Origin: Anaerolineae bacterium
GTDB taxonomy: Bacteria; Chloroflexota; Anaerolineae; Anaerolineales; Anaerolineaceae
NCBI GenBank assembly: GCA_013178295.1
Contig: JABLWW010000002.1
Location: 186,001-250,000 of the forward strand
Direction: 5' to 3'
DNA length: 64,000 bases
Part shown: positions 15,762-24,923 of the stretch, piece after piece
Position numbering within the stretch: position 1 is the stretch's first letter
How the letters are laid out: each line of letters begins with the position of its first letter
Translations under genes and position numbers: made by a program
Notes under the pieces: generated by a model
Seen by the model: only the letters and a program-made list of their open reading frames with translations
Told to the model about the DNA's origin: nothing
Databases searched by the model: none

Positions 15762-16760
15762 TTATCTTACTTCATAAATCAACAGTGTGCGGCGGGAAGA
15801 GTCGGCAATTAGCCAGAAAATGTTCAGGCTTTCTGTAACTTTTCCGTCTTTGTACGTATAACGAAGTGCCACATTCAATCTGGCAGGGTTGGCATTATAT
15901 TCCTGCAGATATGCGGACAGAACTTCCACTTTCTCCACGCGACTCCACCAGCTTTTATAGACAATAAAAGGGTCATTCCCGCCAACTTCGCAGCAGTTAC
16001 GCTGGAAGTGAATGGAAAGCATTGACCAGGCTTTTTCGTAGTCGCGTTTGTTGAGGGCATCGTAATATTCGTAAACGAATTGTTCAGGATTGGGATATTC
16101 ATAAGGGGGAAACGGCGTGAATGTAGCGGTCTTGTCTGGTATGGGTGATAAAGAAAGGGTGTCAAAAGGTGCTTTTACAGCAAATGCAGAGGTGCTGGTG
16201 AGAGTTGGCTGTGCAAGGCTGGTATGGGTTAACCCCACGATCACTGTTTCTGCTCCGTATGTGTAGAGGAGATCTATCTGGGTGGTCTGCGAGGGTGCTG
16301 GCTTGCGCGGTACGACAAGCACATAAAGCAGTGCAGCAATGACAATAACTAACAATACTGGCAGGAGAATATATTTCCAGGGCAGTGAAACTTGCTCTCC
16401 AGGTTTCATGCTGCCAATTTCAAAACTGCCACCAATGGAAAAGTCGCCATGATTTGTGCTGATGAGCACCAAGTCAGAATAGGAATATTTTTTGAGATTA
16501 AGGGGTGTCGGCGTTCCTGTGCTGAGTTGAATGCTATGGGTGCTGGTTGCGCCTTGCTCACAGGTAAATTTAACAGGCGAAATGATCAACCAGCTCATTC
16601 GAGAGAGCAGCTGTCCTGTAAGGATGTCTTCTCCGGCATTTGTGATTTTGAGTTGCACGCTTGGAAGCTGCGTGAGCGGCGCATTGGGGTCAAATTTGCC
16701 GAAATCCAGAAAATATGGCTCAATCTGGATGGTTTCAGGCGGCTGGTTTGTGTTTTGCAT
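15762..16760 (-). CDS. Single-pass membrane protein with N-terminal Ig-like and C-terminal NTF2-like regions
   Basis: A 332-residue protein. Residues 10-115 look like a beta-sandwich of the type in YLDFGKFDPNAP / VQLKITNAGEDILTG. A membrane helix lies near residues 127-150 (YILLPVLLVIVIAALLYVL), followed by a Thr/Ser-rich stretch. The last ~110 residues (FVYEYYDALNKRDYEKAWSML) resemble NTF2-like domains. The ATG at 16760 was preferred to an in-frame TTG 24 bases upstream; neither has a good ribosome binding site. It lies just upstream of the OYE operon on the same strand with a 31-base gap. Function unknown. Confidence 0.7.
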   Translation of the reverse strand: MQNTNQPPETIQIEPYFLDFGKFDPNAPLTQLPSVQLKITNAGEDILTGQLLSRMSWLIISPVKFTCEQGATSTHSIQLSTGTPTPLNLKKYSYSDLVLISTNHGDFSIGGSFEIGSMKPGEQVSLPWKYILLPVLLVIVIAALLYVLVVPRKPAPSQTTQIDLLYTYGAETVIVGLTHTSLAQPTLTSTSAFAVKAPFDTLSLSPIPDKTATFTPFPPYEYPNPEQFVYEYYDALNKRDYEKAWSMLSIHFQRNCCEVGGNDPFIVYKSWWSRVEKVEVLSAYLQEYNANPARLNVALRYTYKDGKVTESLNIFWLIADSSRRTLLIYEVR

Positions 16761-16806
16761 GGTTATATTTGACGTGAAAAACAAGGAAAGAATTCACTCA
16801 TCCACA

Positions 16807-16842
16807 TTGTCCAGACTATGAAACGATAATATTATAATATTA
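16807..16842 (+). promoter_or_regulatory. Promoter with palindrome over the -10 box, for the AOR gene
   Basis: TTGTCC (16807-16812) and TATTAT (16830-16835) are separated by 17 bases. The -10 box lies within a perfect 16-base palindrome, two abutting TAATATTA units at 16827-16842. This is a good place for a repressor. The AOR start is 84 bases downstream of the -10 box. Confidence 0.6.
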
Positions 16843-16918
16843 CCGTCAGTCTTCTGCATTTACTGTTGTGGTTGTTTTGAATTTTGTTTTCATTTCACCT
16901 TTTGGGAGAGCAGTCAAG

Positions 16919-19084
16919 ATGGAATATACAATTGAGCAAATCAAAGAGGCGCACAAGATTTTGCAGGAGTTCAGATATGAATTGCAGCCGGTAGTTAGAG
17001 GGTATGCAAATCGGACGCTTTATATCAATCTAGGTGATCACACAATCCTCAGCAAGCCTGTTACTCAGCAGATGAAGGATTTATTTACCGGCGGCAGGGG
17101 GTTTTGTATGTGGCTGCTGTGGAATGCTGTCAAGGATACCACGCGCTGGAATGATCCCGAAAATGAGCTGGTGATTGCTGGCGGTCCGATTGGCGGGATA
17201 ACGGCATATCCTGGCAGTGGCAAATTGACGGCAGTTACCATATCACCATTGACGCACTCTGTCATTGACAGCAATGCGGGGGGATATTTTGGTCCATACC
17301 TGAAGTTCGCAGGGTGGGATGCGCTGGAAGTACAGGGAAAGGCGGACAAAGATGTTGTCATCTTTATCAACGGTGACGAGGGGTATGTTCAAATCATCGA
17401 GGCCCCGCTTGAGGCGGTGGATACACATATTGTCAATCGCCAGCTGACTGAGATGTTTGCAGCCAACGAAAGGGAAAAACGCAGTATCTCGGTGATCTCG
17501 GCGGGGCAGGCGGCTGAATATGTTGCCATGTGCGGGCTGAATGTCAGCTATTATGACCCGCGTCGTGAGGAAGTGCGCATCAAACAGGCGGCGCGCGGCG
17601 GCGCAGGGAGGGTTTTACGCGATAAGCGCATCAAAGCCATTGTGGTTAAGTACAGTAATATTGGCCCGAACAGCAACGGTGTGGCGGATATGGCTCTGGT
17701 GCAAAAAGCGGGGAAGAGGATTAACAAAGAGATTGCCGATTTTGATGCTGTTCAAAATGATATGCGCGGGACAGGAACGCCTTATTTGGTGGAGATCATG
17801 AATAAGTTTGATCTGTTACCGGTGCAGAACTATCGTTTTGGGGCAGATGCGAAAGCGAGTCAAATTGCGGGCGAAAAATGGAAGGCAATGTTTGACAAAC
17901 GCGGTCCTGATGGCTGCTGGTATGGATGTTCATTGTCCTGCGCACACGCTGTCCCACATTATCACCTGCGCACGGGACCGTATGCAGGGCAGGCGGTGAT
18001 GGTGGATGGGCCAGAATACGAAACGCTGGGTGGTTTAGGCTCCAACTGTGGTATCTTTGAACCAGAAGATATTCTGGAATTGAATTTCTACTGTGACACG
18101 TACGGGATAGATACCATATCGCTTGCAAATTCAATTGCCTTTGTCATGGAATGCTACGAAGCAGGTATTCTCAATCGGGAGCGGACAGGAGGATTGGATT
18201 TTAGCTGGGGGAATGCGGATGCGGCGCTTGAACTGGTGCATCAAATGGCGCGTGGTGAGGGTTTTGGAATGACAGTTGGACAGGGCGTCCGCGCCATGAA
18301 GAAGATATTTGCGGAAAAGTATGGCGCCGATCGGGCGTTCCTTGAGGATATTGGGATGGAAGTAAAAGGCATGGAGATTTCCGAGTATCTGACCAAGGAA
18401 TCGCTGGCGCAGCAGGGCGGCTATGCGATGACACTCAAGGGCGGTCAGCACGATGAAGCCTGGCTGATTTTTATGGACATGGTGCACAAACAGTTGCCCA
18501 CATTTGAGGATAAGGCGGAAGCGCTGTATTATTTTCCGATGTGGCGCACCTGGTTCAGCCTGCATGGGCTGTGTAAGCTGCCGTGGAATGATATTATTCC
18601 CGAAAGCAACAAAACGGCAAAGGAACCTGCGAAAGTGCCGGAGCATGTGGAAAATTACACCTGGCTCTATGAAGGCGTTGTTGGCAAAAAAGCAACTTCA
18701 GAAGATTTGATTTTACAGTCTGAGCGCGTTTATCAGTTTCAGCGGGTGTTTATTTTGCGTTTGGGCGTTTATGGGACGCGCAAGGATGATTACGCGCCAT
18801 ATCGGGCGATGGGTCCTGTGACCGAGGTAGAGTACGAGTCGCGCCGGGAGCGTTATGATAGCCAGCTAAAGGATTTGCTGGGACTTGAACCGCAAAAGAT
18901 GACAACCAAGGAGAAGGTAGCCGCCCTGCGCGCTTATCGCATGGAACAATACGAAAAACTGTTGGATGCCGTGTATAAAAGACGCGGATGGACGGCGGAC
19001 GGTGTGCCCACAGTGGAGACTCTCAAACGGCTTGGTATAGACTTCCCAGATGTGGTTGAGGTGGTCAAGCGTCACGGCGGATAG
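16919..19084 (+). CDS. Aldehyde:ferredoxin oxidoreductase family tungstopterin enzyme
   Basis: The 721-residue protein belongs to the AOR family, which uses a bis-tungstopterin and one [4Fe-4S] cluster to interconvert aldehydes or related substrates and acids with ferredoxin. The N-terminal domain has LGDHTILSKPV, TGGRGF, and LVIAGGPIGG / NAGGYFGPYLKFAGWDALEVQGKA. The cluster motif GCWYGCSLSC (C-x3-C-x3-C) lies near residue 340, and the distal Cys is in HGLCKLPWND. It is about 100 residues longer than typical AOR, with a helical C-terminal extension. The ATG at 16919 follows GGGAG by 12 bases. No separate Fe-S subunit gene is adjacent. Substrate is not predictable. Confidence 0.93.
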   Translation: MEYTIEQIKEAHKILQEFRYELQPVVRGYANRTLYINLGDHTILSKPVTQQMKDLFTGGRGFCMWLLWNAVKDTTRWNDPENELVIAGGPIGGITAYPGSGKLTAVTISPLTHSVIDSNAGGYFGPYLKFAGWDALEVQGKADKDVVIFINGDEGYVQIIEAPLEAVDTHIVNRQLTEMFAANEREKRSISVISAGQAAEYVAMCGLNVSYYDPRREEVRIKQAARGGAGRVLRDKRIKAIVVKYSNIGPNSNGVADMALVQKAGKRINKEIADFDAVQNDMRGTGTPYLVEIMNKFDLLPVQNYRFGADAKASQIAGEKWKAMFDKRGPDGCWYGCSLSCAHAVPHYHLRTGPYAGQAVMVDGPEYETLGGLGSNCGIFEPEDILELNFYCDTYGIDTISLANSIAFVMECYEAGILNRERTGGLDFSWGNADAALELVHQMARGEGFGMTVGQGVRAMKKIFAEKYGADRAFLEDIGMEVKGMEISEYLTKESLAQQGGYAMTLKGGQHDEAWLIFMDMVHKQLPTFEDKAEALYYFPMWRTWFSLHGLCKLPWNDIIPESNKTAKEPAKVPEHVENYTWLYEGVVGKKATSEDLILQSERVYQFQRVFILRLGVYGTRKDDYAPYRAMGPVTEVEYESRRERYDSQLKDLLGLEPQKMTTKEKVAALRAYRMEQYEKLLDAVYKRRGWTADGVPTVETLKRLGIDFPDVVEVVKRHGG

Positions 19085-19090
19085 AAACCC

Positions 19091-19909
19091 TTGTTCTTTG
19101 TTCGTTTGCTCCGTAATGAGTTGGATTACCCGCTCCGCCAGCTGTTCCGCTGGAGGCGGCGGGGTTTACGTTTAACTAATGAGCCGAAAGATGATATTTT
19201 TGCAGAGCTAAAAGCCGAGCAACGGACGCAAGCTGAGTTTGCAGCTGCCAGACTATTACAGGAATACCGTCTCGATTACCTGTTGCATCACAGTACCCGG
19301 CGTAATTATCGTGAGAATCTGTATTATCTTGAGCTTATGGAAAAGGCTCTTGAGCGCGCTGGGGTTGTTTTACCGGATTCAATCTGTGTGGCGGATATTG
19401 GCGTTTCGCACTGGTTTTATGTGCAGGCTTACTGCGCTTTCTTGCGCTGGTGGCGTGCATCCCCTTCAGGAAGAAGTATACAGGTTTTGGGGTACGAGGT
19501 TGATCCTTACAGGGTGTATTTTGATTTTTTCTCACGTTATGATTACGCCATGGCGCACTTGCAAGGGCTGGAAGATGCCTCGTATATTCCTTGTCCATTT
19601 GACCGGCAAGCGGAACGGTTTGATTTGATCAGCCTATTTTTCCCATTTGTTTTCAAAGACGATCATTTGAAGTGGGGGCTGCCGAACCGCTTATTTCAGC
19701 CTGATAACCTGTTGGGGGATGTTTGGGATAGTCTCAAGCCTGGCGGCGTTCTTCTGGTAGTTAACCAGGGAGAAGCTGAACACCGCGAGCAGCGGAGGTT
19801 GTTTGAGCAGAGGGGAATTCGATCTGCGGCAGGGTTTCAGTTTGAGAGCCTTGTTTTTGAATACAAAATTCCCCGGTATGTTCTTGTGGCGGTTAAGGAA
19901 AATGGATGA
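19091..19909 (+). CDS. Class I methyltransferase-like protein
   Basis: A 272-residue protein beginning at TTG 19091, 6 bases after the AOR stop. A Rossmann-like core is suggested by SICVADIGVSHWF (residues 94-106), VLGYEVDPYR, a loop FDLISLFFPFVF and the late strand LKPGGVLLVVNQGEAEH, a pattern seen in SAM-dependent methyltransferases. The glycine-rich SAM loop is not canonical, so activity is uncertain. The first 60 residues are basic and rich in aromatic and Arg residues. The last 8 bases overlap the peptidase gene. It is probably in an operon with AOR, though no functional link is known. Confidence 0.65.
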   Translation: MFFVRLLRNELDYPLRQLFRWRRRGLRLTNEPKDDIFAELKAEQRTQAEFAAARLLQEYRLDYLLHHSTRRNYRENLYYLELMEKALERAGVVLPDSICVADIGVSHWFYVQAYCAFLRWWRASPSGRSIQVLGYEVDPYRVYFDFFSRYDYAMAHLQGLEDASYIPCPFDRQAERFDLISLFFPFVFKDDHLKWGLPNRLFQPDNLLGDVWDSLKPGGVLLVVNQGEAEHREQRRLFEQRGIRSAAGFQFESLVFEYKIPRYVLVAVKENG

Positions 19910-21083
19910 TCAAACGATTAGCAGTGCGTTACAACATGTTCAGGCAATTGTGGAGAAGATAGGACCGCGTCCTGCTGGCAGCGAAGCTGAGCGAAAGGCG
20001 ATTGACTATGTACGCGACCGCTTGATTTCTTGGGGGTATGCACCACAAGTACAGGAGGTATCTTTTGCCCCTCTGCCATTGTTTTATCCCCTCAATGTGC
20101 TGGTGGGGGTGTTGTTGGTGGTCTCTGCTTTTGCGCTGGAAGAGTTACCGCGTCTTACTATCTGGCTTCCGTTTATCTTTATGTTAATCCCGCGCGTGTC
20201 AAAATATCTCATTCGCAGTCGTCCCACAATAGCCAAATCTCAAAATTTGATTGCCTATACAAGCCAGGATGAAAGCGTGCCTTTGCTGGTTTTGTGTGCA
20301 CATGTTGATACTGCGAGGACAATAGTTTTGCGCAACAGGATGTTGCGGAAATTGTACTTCAGGGCGATGACAATTATTCAGCGCACTGCCTTTGTTGTTG
20401 CCTTTATGTCTTTTGTGATTGTGTTTGGTTTTACTTTTCCACCTGGTTTTATATGGGTTGTGCGGGCGATCGCCGTACTGGTTGGCGGGGCGTATATCCT
20501 GGCTGATTTACTTAATCAGTTCGCTCACAGGAATATTTACTCTCCTGGAGCCTATGATAATGCCTCTGGCGTTGGGGTGGTGCTTGAACTGGCGGAGTAT
20601 TTTAGTAACCTTCCGCCCAACAGGCTGCGCCTGGGTTTTTTGTTTACTGGTGCTGAAGAAACAGGACTTCATGGAGCGGATGTCTTTGCGCGCTATCTGG
20701 TGGAAAAAGGGATAGAAGCCGCGGTGCTTAATTTTGATATGGTGGGTGCCGGGCGATATTTGTATTATGTGGAACGCGAGGGTTCTATTTTCCCTCAGAG
20801 TACAAGCCGGGAGCTAAATCAGCTGTTGCGGACGGCAAACCCCGACATTAAACCATTTTGGTATACACTGCGTAGTGGGGATTTTTCACCTTTCTTGAGG
20901 TATAAGATACCAGCCACTTCGCTGCAAACGGGAGGGTCGGAAAGTGTTGAACTGGTTTACCATAATGTGGATGATACGCTGGCGGTTATTGAGGAGCATG
21001 TATTAGAAGCGGTGGTTGAAACCGTCAAAAAGTTTGTTGAACTGGTACAGTATAGCGATTGGGCAATCGCGGATAAAAGGTGA
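19902..21083 (+). CDS. M28-family metallopeptidase with two pairs of membrane helices
   Basis: The 393-residue protein has all zinc ligands of M28 peptidases: CAHVDT near residue 133, GAYDNASGVG, GAEETGLHG, NFDMVGAG and YHNVDDT at the end. Membrane segments interrupt the fold: two near residues 58-100, before the first zinc ligand, and two near 160-205, between the first His and the Asp ligand. The catalytic parts must therefore come together around a membrane hairpin. The ATG at 19902 has AAGGAA upstream and overlaps the previous gene. Aminopeptidase activity is a family inference; the substrate is unknown. Confidence 0.88.
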   Translation: MDDQTISSALQHVQAIVEKIGPRPAGSEAERKAIDYVRDRLISWGYAPQVQEVSFAPLPLFYPLNVLVGVLLVVSAFALEELPRLTIWLPFIFMLIPRVSKYLIRSRPTIAKSQNLIAYTSQDESVPLLVLCAHVDTARTIVLRNRMLRKLYFRAMTIIQRTAFVVAFMSFVIVFGFTFPPGFIWVVRAIAVLVGGAYILADLLNQFAHRNIYSPGAYDNASGVGVVLELAEYFSNLPPNRLRLGFLFTGAEETGLHGADVFARYLVEKGIEAAVLNFDMVGAGRYLYYVEREGSIFPQSTSRELNQLLRTANPDIKPFWYTLRSGDFSPFLRYKIPATSLQTGGSESVELVYHNVDDTLAVIEEHVLEAVVETVKKFVELVQYSDWAIADKR

Positions 21084-21170
21084 ATGGTTTAATCAGGTAT
21101 AATATCTTTGCCTGCTGATACGTTGTCTTGATTTGAGAGGAGGTGGTCGCGTTTTATAGAGATTGAGAAA

Positions 21171-21409
21171 GAAAAGCGCATGGCTTTTGCAGAGGGTGGG
21201 TGATGCAAAAGTGACGAGGATGAGGGTTCTTTACCGCAGGGTAAAGTTAACCGGTGTATGGCTGGGCAGCCAGCTGCTTGCCGGGAAAATCGAGAGATCA
21301 GCGGAAGCCCTCCAGGGTCTTTGGCTCTGTGTCTTTCTCAAAATCCCATACCCAAGAGATGAAATATATCTGCAACCAACTTCCTCAGACTTGGTGGGGA
21401 AGTTGGCAC
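21171..21409 (+). ncRNA. glmS ribozyme: glmS ribozyme (GlcN6P-activated self-cleaving riboswitch) with an extra insertion
   Basis: The 380-base leader before glmS shows the ribozyme signatures in order: AGCGC at 21175-21179 with the cleavage site predicted between A21175 and G21176; a P2 stem CTTTTGCA / TGCAAAAG; the core GACGAGGATGAGGGTT at 21213-21228; then ATCGA .. CAGCGGAAGCCCTC at 21290-21310, whose CCCTC pairs with GAGGG; and a P3-like stem CAGGGTC-TTT-GGCTCTG. A further hairpin CCAACTTCC / GGAAGTTGG lies at 21376-21406. Between GGGTT and ATCGA, normally contiguous, about 60 extra bases form two hairpins. It would cleave the glmS mRNA when glucosamine-6-phosphate is plentiful. Confidence 0.87.
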
Positions 21410-21465
21410 GTTGAGGCTTTGCCTTTTGGTGATGATGTGATTGATTTTGATATGGAGGAATATAT

Positions 21466-23307
21466 ATGTGTGGAATAGTCGGCTATATTGGCGAGAAGGA
21501 TGCCACCGAGATTATTCTCAATGGATTGAAACGTTTGGAGTATCGGGGATACGATTCGGCGGGGCTTGCGGTATTGCAGAACGGAAAAATAGAAATCCGC
21601 CGTGAACTTGGGAAGCTCTCGCGGTTGGCGGCGCTGGTTGCCGCCCAGCCAGTGGCGGGTAAAATTGGTATCGGGCATACGCGCTGGGCAACACATGGCG
21701 AACCTAGTGCCCGCAATGCACATCCCCATGTTGGAGCGACGGGCGAAGTGGTGGTTGTTCATAATGGTATTGTGGAAAATTACCTTGAACTACGCGAAGA
21801 ACTTGCCAGTGAGGGGGTATCCTTTAGCTCTGAGACGGATACAGAAACAATTGTTCATTTGATTGAGCGGTATCTATCAACGAGAATTACACTGGAGGAA
21901 GCGGTACGTAGGGCGTTGCAAAACCTGAAAGGGGCGCATGGCATCGTGGTCATGTCTTCACGCGAGCCGGATAAGATCATTGCGGCGCGCATTGGAAATG
22001 CGGGCGGGGTAGTGATTGGCATTGGTGAAAACGAGATGTACGTTGCCTCGGATGTTCCAGCAATTTTGGAGCATACCAGGCGCATGATATTTTTGGAATC
22101 ACACCAGATGGCGGTGGTAACGCAGCATGGGCTGATGGTGCAAACTCTGGAAAGCCAGCCAGTCAAACACCAGGTGCATGTTGTAGGCTGGGATCCAGTC
22201 TCTGCCGAAAAAGGTGAGTACCGGCATTTCATGCAGAAAGAGATACATGAGCAGGTACGCTCGCTTACGGACACCCTGGCGGGGAGGGTGGATTTTGACG
22301 CTGGAAGAATTCGTTTACCGCAGTTGAACCTTACCCCCGAACTGTCGAATCGCATTACCAAAATGTACATTACTGCTTGCGGAACAGCTTCACATGCTGG
22401 CATGGTGGGCAAGATATATATGGAGCGGATTGCTAAAATACCAACGGAAGTAAATATCGCTTCTGAATTTCGCTATCATGAGCCGATCATTGACCAAAAT
22501 ACTGTTGTGTTGGCGATTAGCCAATCAGGCGAGACGGCTGATACGCTGGCGGCAATGGAGAAAGCCAGAAAACAGGGCGCTGTTCTCTGGTCTATCGTTA
22601 ATGCAATTGGTTCACAAGCCATGCGTCTGGCAGATGGCTATATTTCCATGCAGACAGGTCCAGAAATTGGTGTCGCTTCGACGAAAGCGTTCACCGCCCC
22701 TTTGGTTGATTTGTATATGTTGGCGGTTTTGCTTGGTGACCAGCGGGGAGTGCTTGATGAGGAAAGTCGCAAGGCGCTGGTTGCAGATTTGCGTCTGATA
22801 CCTGATCTGGTGGGGCGTTGTCTGGATCGTGAAAACGACGTGCTTGCGGTGGCACAAAAGCTAAAAGATGCGCGTAATGCGCTGTATCTGGGCAGGGGTA
22901 TTAATATGCCAATAGCGTATGAAGGGGCTTTGAAGCTTAAGGAAATCTCGTATATTCATGCAGAAGGGTATCCGGCGGGGGAAATGAAACATGGCCCCAT
23001 TGCCTTGGTTGATGAGGACATGCCGGTGATTGCTCTGGCGCCAAAGGACCCATGGTACGAGAAGATGATCAGTCAGATCGAGCAGGCAAAGGCGCGCGGC
23101 GGCAGCGTTATCGTAGTTGCCACAGATGGCGATCAACGCATTCCATCTCTGGCAGACCATGTGCTTTGGGTCCCCGATACGCCGTGGCTGCTCAGCCCGG
23201 TTATTTCTGTGATCCCCTTACAGATTCTGGCATATCATATTGCTACGTTGAGGGGGCTGGATGTCGATCAGCCGAGAAATTTGGCAAAGTCAGTTACGGT
23301 TGAGTAG
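21466..23307 (+). CDS. glmS: Glutamine--fructose-6-phosphate aminotransferase (isomerizing)
   Basis: The 613-residue enzyme makes glucosamine-6-phosphate from fructose-6-phosphate and glutamine, the first step to UDP-GlcNAc. It starts MCGIVGYIG, with Cys2 as the N-terminal nucleophile of the glutaminase domain; GHTRWATHGEPS, HNGIVENY and SETDTE are present. Two SIS domains follow (TACGTASHAG, AISQSGETADT, GRGINMPIAYEGALKLKEISYIHAEG) and the end is PRNLAKSVTVE, as in the family. GGAGG lies 6 bases before the ATG. Expression is probably controlled by the ribozyme in its leader. Confidence 0.97.
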   Translation: MCGIVGYIGEKDATEIILNGLKRLEYRGYDSAGLAVLQNGKIEIRRELGKLSRLAALVAAQPVAGKIGIGHTRWATHGEPSARNAHPHVGATGEVVVVHNGIVENYLELREELASEGVSFSSETDTETIVHLIERYLSTRITLEEAVRRALQNLKGAHGIVVMSSREPDKIIAARIGNAGGVVIGIGENEMYVASDVPAILEHTRRMIFLESHQMAVVTQHGLMVQTLESQPVKHQVHVVGWDPVSAEKGEYRHFMQKEIHEQVRSLTDTLAGRVDFDAGRIRLPQLNLTPELSNRITKMYITACGTASHAGMVGKIYMERIAKIPTEVNIASEFRYHEPIIDQNTVVLAISQSGETADTLAAMEKARKQGAVLWSIVNAIGSQAMRLADGYISMQTGPEIGVASTKAFTAPLVDLYMLAVLLGDQRGVLDEESRKALVADLRLIPDLVGRCLDRENDVLAVAQKLKDARNALYLGRGINMPIAYEGALKLKEISYIHAEGYPAGEMKHGPIALVDEDMPVIALAPKDPWYEKMISQIEQAKARGGSVIVVATDGDQRIPSLADHVLWVPDTPWLLSPVISVIPLQILAYHIATLRGLDVDQPRNLAKSVTVE

Positions 23308-23455
23308 TGTTCTGTCGTGTACATAAGTCACTGAATCGGGTGACAAAATTCCTTTAATTCAAATAGGCGAGCTTTTTCTTGACGTTTTGGGATTAAAATG
23401 ATTGAAGTACCCCCGTTTGTATCAAAAGCTCATTTTTTGTCAAGGAGAGATTAAT

Positions 23456-24820
23456 ATGCCTCAAAATTTACAACATGCGCTGGATTATTCGAAGCGGTGG
23501 CTTGATATTATCAAGATGGATGATTCAAAGCTGACCACCGAGATGGCAAAGGAAATTATCGAGGAGTCGAAATACAACTTTGCTGAACACTTCAACAAAG
23601 GCTGGCTGGAATACCGCAAGTCGGTGACGGAAGCCGGGGATTGGGCGTGCGTTGAATGGAAAGGCTCAGGCGCCATCTTTAGGGATGTGCTGGGACGGGA
23701 ATATATTGACTGTCTGGGCGGTTATGGCTTGTTCGATTTGGGATGGAATCATCCCGAGGTGATCGAAGCCGTTCGGGCGCAGCTTGGTAGAACGCCTATG
23801 CCCAGCCAGGAATTGATTGACCCGCTGCGTGGTGTGCTTGCCCGTCTGGTGGCGGATATCACGCCTGGAGACATTAAGTACAGCTTTTTCTGCGCCAGCG
23901 GCACCGAGGCGATTGAAGGCGCCATTAAGCTTGCCAAAATGTACACCAAAAAGAACGGCTTTATTGTGGCAGTGAAGGCTTTTCACGGCAAGACGATGGG
24001 GTCGTTGAGCATGATGGGCAAGTCTGATTATCGCACGCCGCCGGGTGTGCTGTATGGGGGGCCTGTGTATCATGTACCCTATGGCGATGCCGACGCGGTG
24101 GAACGACAGTTAGAAATCTGTCATAAGGTGGGAATTGACATTGCCGCCGTGCTGATGGAACCTATTCAGGGTGAGGCTGGTGCAATTGTTCCCCCAGATG
24201 ACTTCTGGCCGCGCATACGTGAGGTTACGAAGCATTATGGAGTCCTGCTAATTGCTGATGAAGTCCAGACAGGCATGGGACGTACGGGAAAGCTATGGGG
24301 TGTTGAACATTGGAATGTTGTGCCGGATATTCTTTCGGTTGCCAAGTCATTTGGCGGCGGTGTAATGCCTATCAGCTGCTTCTGCTCCACGGAAGAAATC
24401 TGGCAGATTATGATGGAACCCAACCCGTTTATTCACACGACTACCACTGGCGGTGGTGCTTTGGCATGTTCTGCTGCCATTGCGGCGATCAATGTAACCC
24501 TGCGCGAAAAACTGTGGGAGCAGGCGGCGGAAAAGGGGAACTACATTATGCCCAAGCTACAAGCATTGGCGGCAAAGTACCCGCAGATTTACGACAGCAT
24601 TACCGGCAAAGGGTTGTTGATTGGTCAGCATTTTAAGGACGCTGAAGTTGGTTATAAGGTTGCGGCAGGGTTGTTCAAACGCGGGGTATTGGTGGCAGGC
24701 ACCCTGACCAGCGCTCATACTGTTCGCATTGAACCGGCACTGGTGATTACCAAAGAACAGCTTGATGAAGTGCTCAATCGCCTGTCTGATACGCTGGCGG
24801 AAATTAGCAAGACCTTGTAA
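23456..24820 (+). CDS. patA: Putrescine/ornithine-type class III aminotransferase
   Basis: The 454-residue PLP enzyme resembles putrescine aminotransferase (YgjG/PatA), which transfers the amino group of putrescine to 2-oxoglutarate. Seen are ECLGGYG-like YIDCLGGYGLFDLGWNHPEV, FFCASGTEAIEGAIKLA, KAFHGKTMGSLSM, MEPIQGEAGAI, LLIADEVQTGMGRTGKL and the PLP lysine in SVAKSFGGG. A short N-terminal helical extension matches the YgjG class and not plain ornithine aminotransferase. AAGGAG lies 8 bases before the ATG at 23456. A strong terminator follows. A PuuD-like amidase at 57498-58229 could act in the same catabolic area. Confidence 0.88.
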   Translation: MPQNLQHALDYSKRWLDIIKMDDSKLTTEMAKEIIEESKYNFAEHFNKGWLEYRKSVTEAGDWACVEWKGSGAIFRDVLGREYIDCLGGYGLFDLGWNHPEVIEAVRAQLGRTPMPSQELIDPLRGVLARLVADITPGDIKYSFFCASGTEAIEGAIKLAKMYTKKNGFIVAVKAFHGKTMGSLSMMGKSDYRTPPGVLYGGPVYHVPYGDADAVERQLEICHKVGIDIAAVLMEPIQGEAGAIVPPDDFWPRIREVTKHYGVLLIADEVQTGMGRTGKLWGVEHWNVVPDILSVAKSFGGGVMPISCFCSTEEIWQIMMEPNPFIHTTTTGGGALACSAAIAAINVTLREKLWEQAAEKGNYIMPKLQALAAKYPQIYDSITGKGLLIGQHFKDAEVGYKVAAGLFKRGVLVAGTLTSAHTVRIEPALVITKEQLDEVLNRLSDTLAEISKTL

Positions 24821-24837
24821 TACTCTGATCAACAAGT

Positions 24838-24875
24838 TGCCCGTGCCGATAATAGCAGGCACGGGCATGTTTTTT
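24838..24875 (+). terminator. Rho-independent terminator after patA
   Basis: A perfect 10-bp GC-rich stem (TGCCCGTGCC / GGCACGGGCA) with a 10-base loop is followed closely by six T residues. It lies between convergent genes and closes the glmS-patA region. Confidence 0.9.
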
Positions 24876-24923
24876 AATGGATGGCAAGAACTTTGTCGCC
24901 GCTGTATGGCGTCATGAATGCTT

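Noticed and set aside
21376-21406. Hairpin before glmS read as a terminator of the upstream peptidase gene
   Set aside because: The stem is not followed by a T run and it lies within the region expected for the distal domain of the glmS ribozyme.
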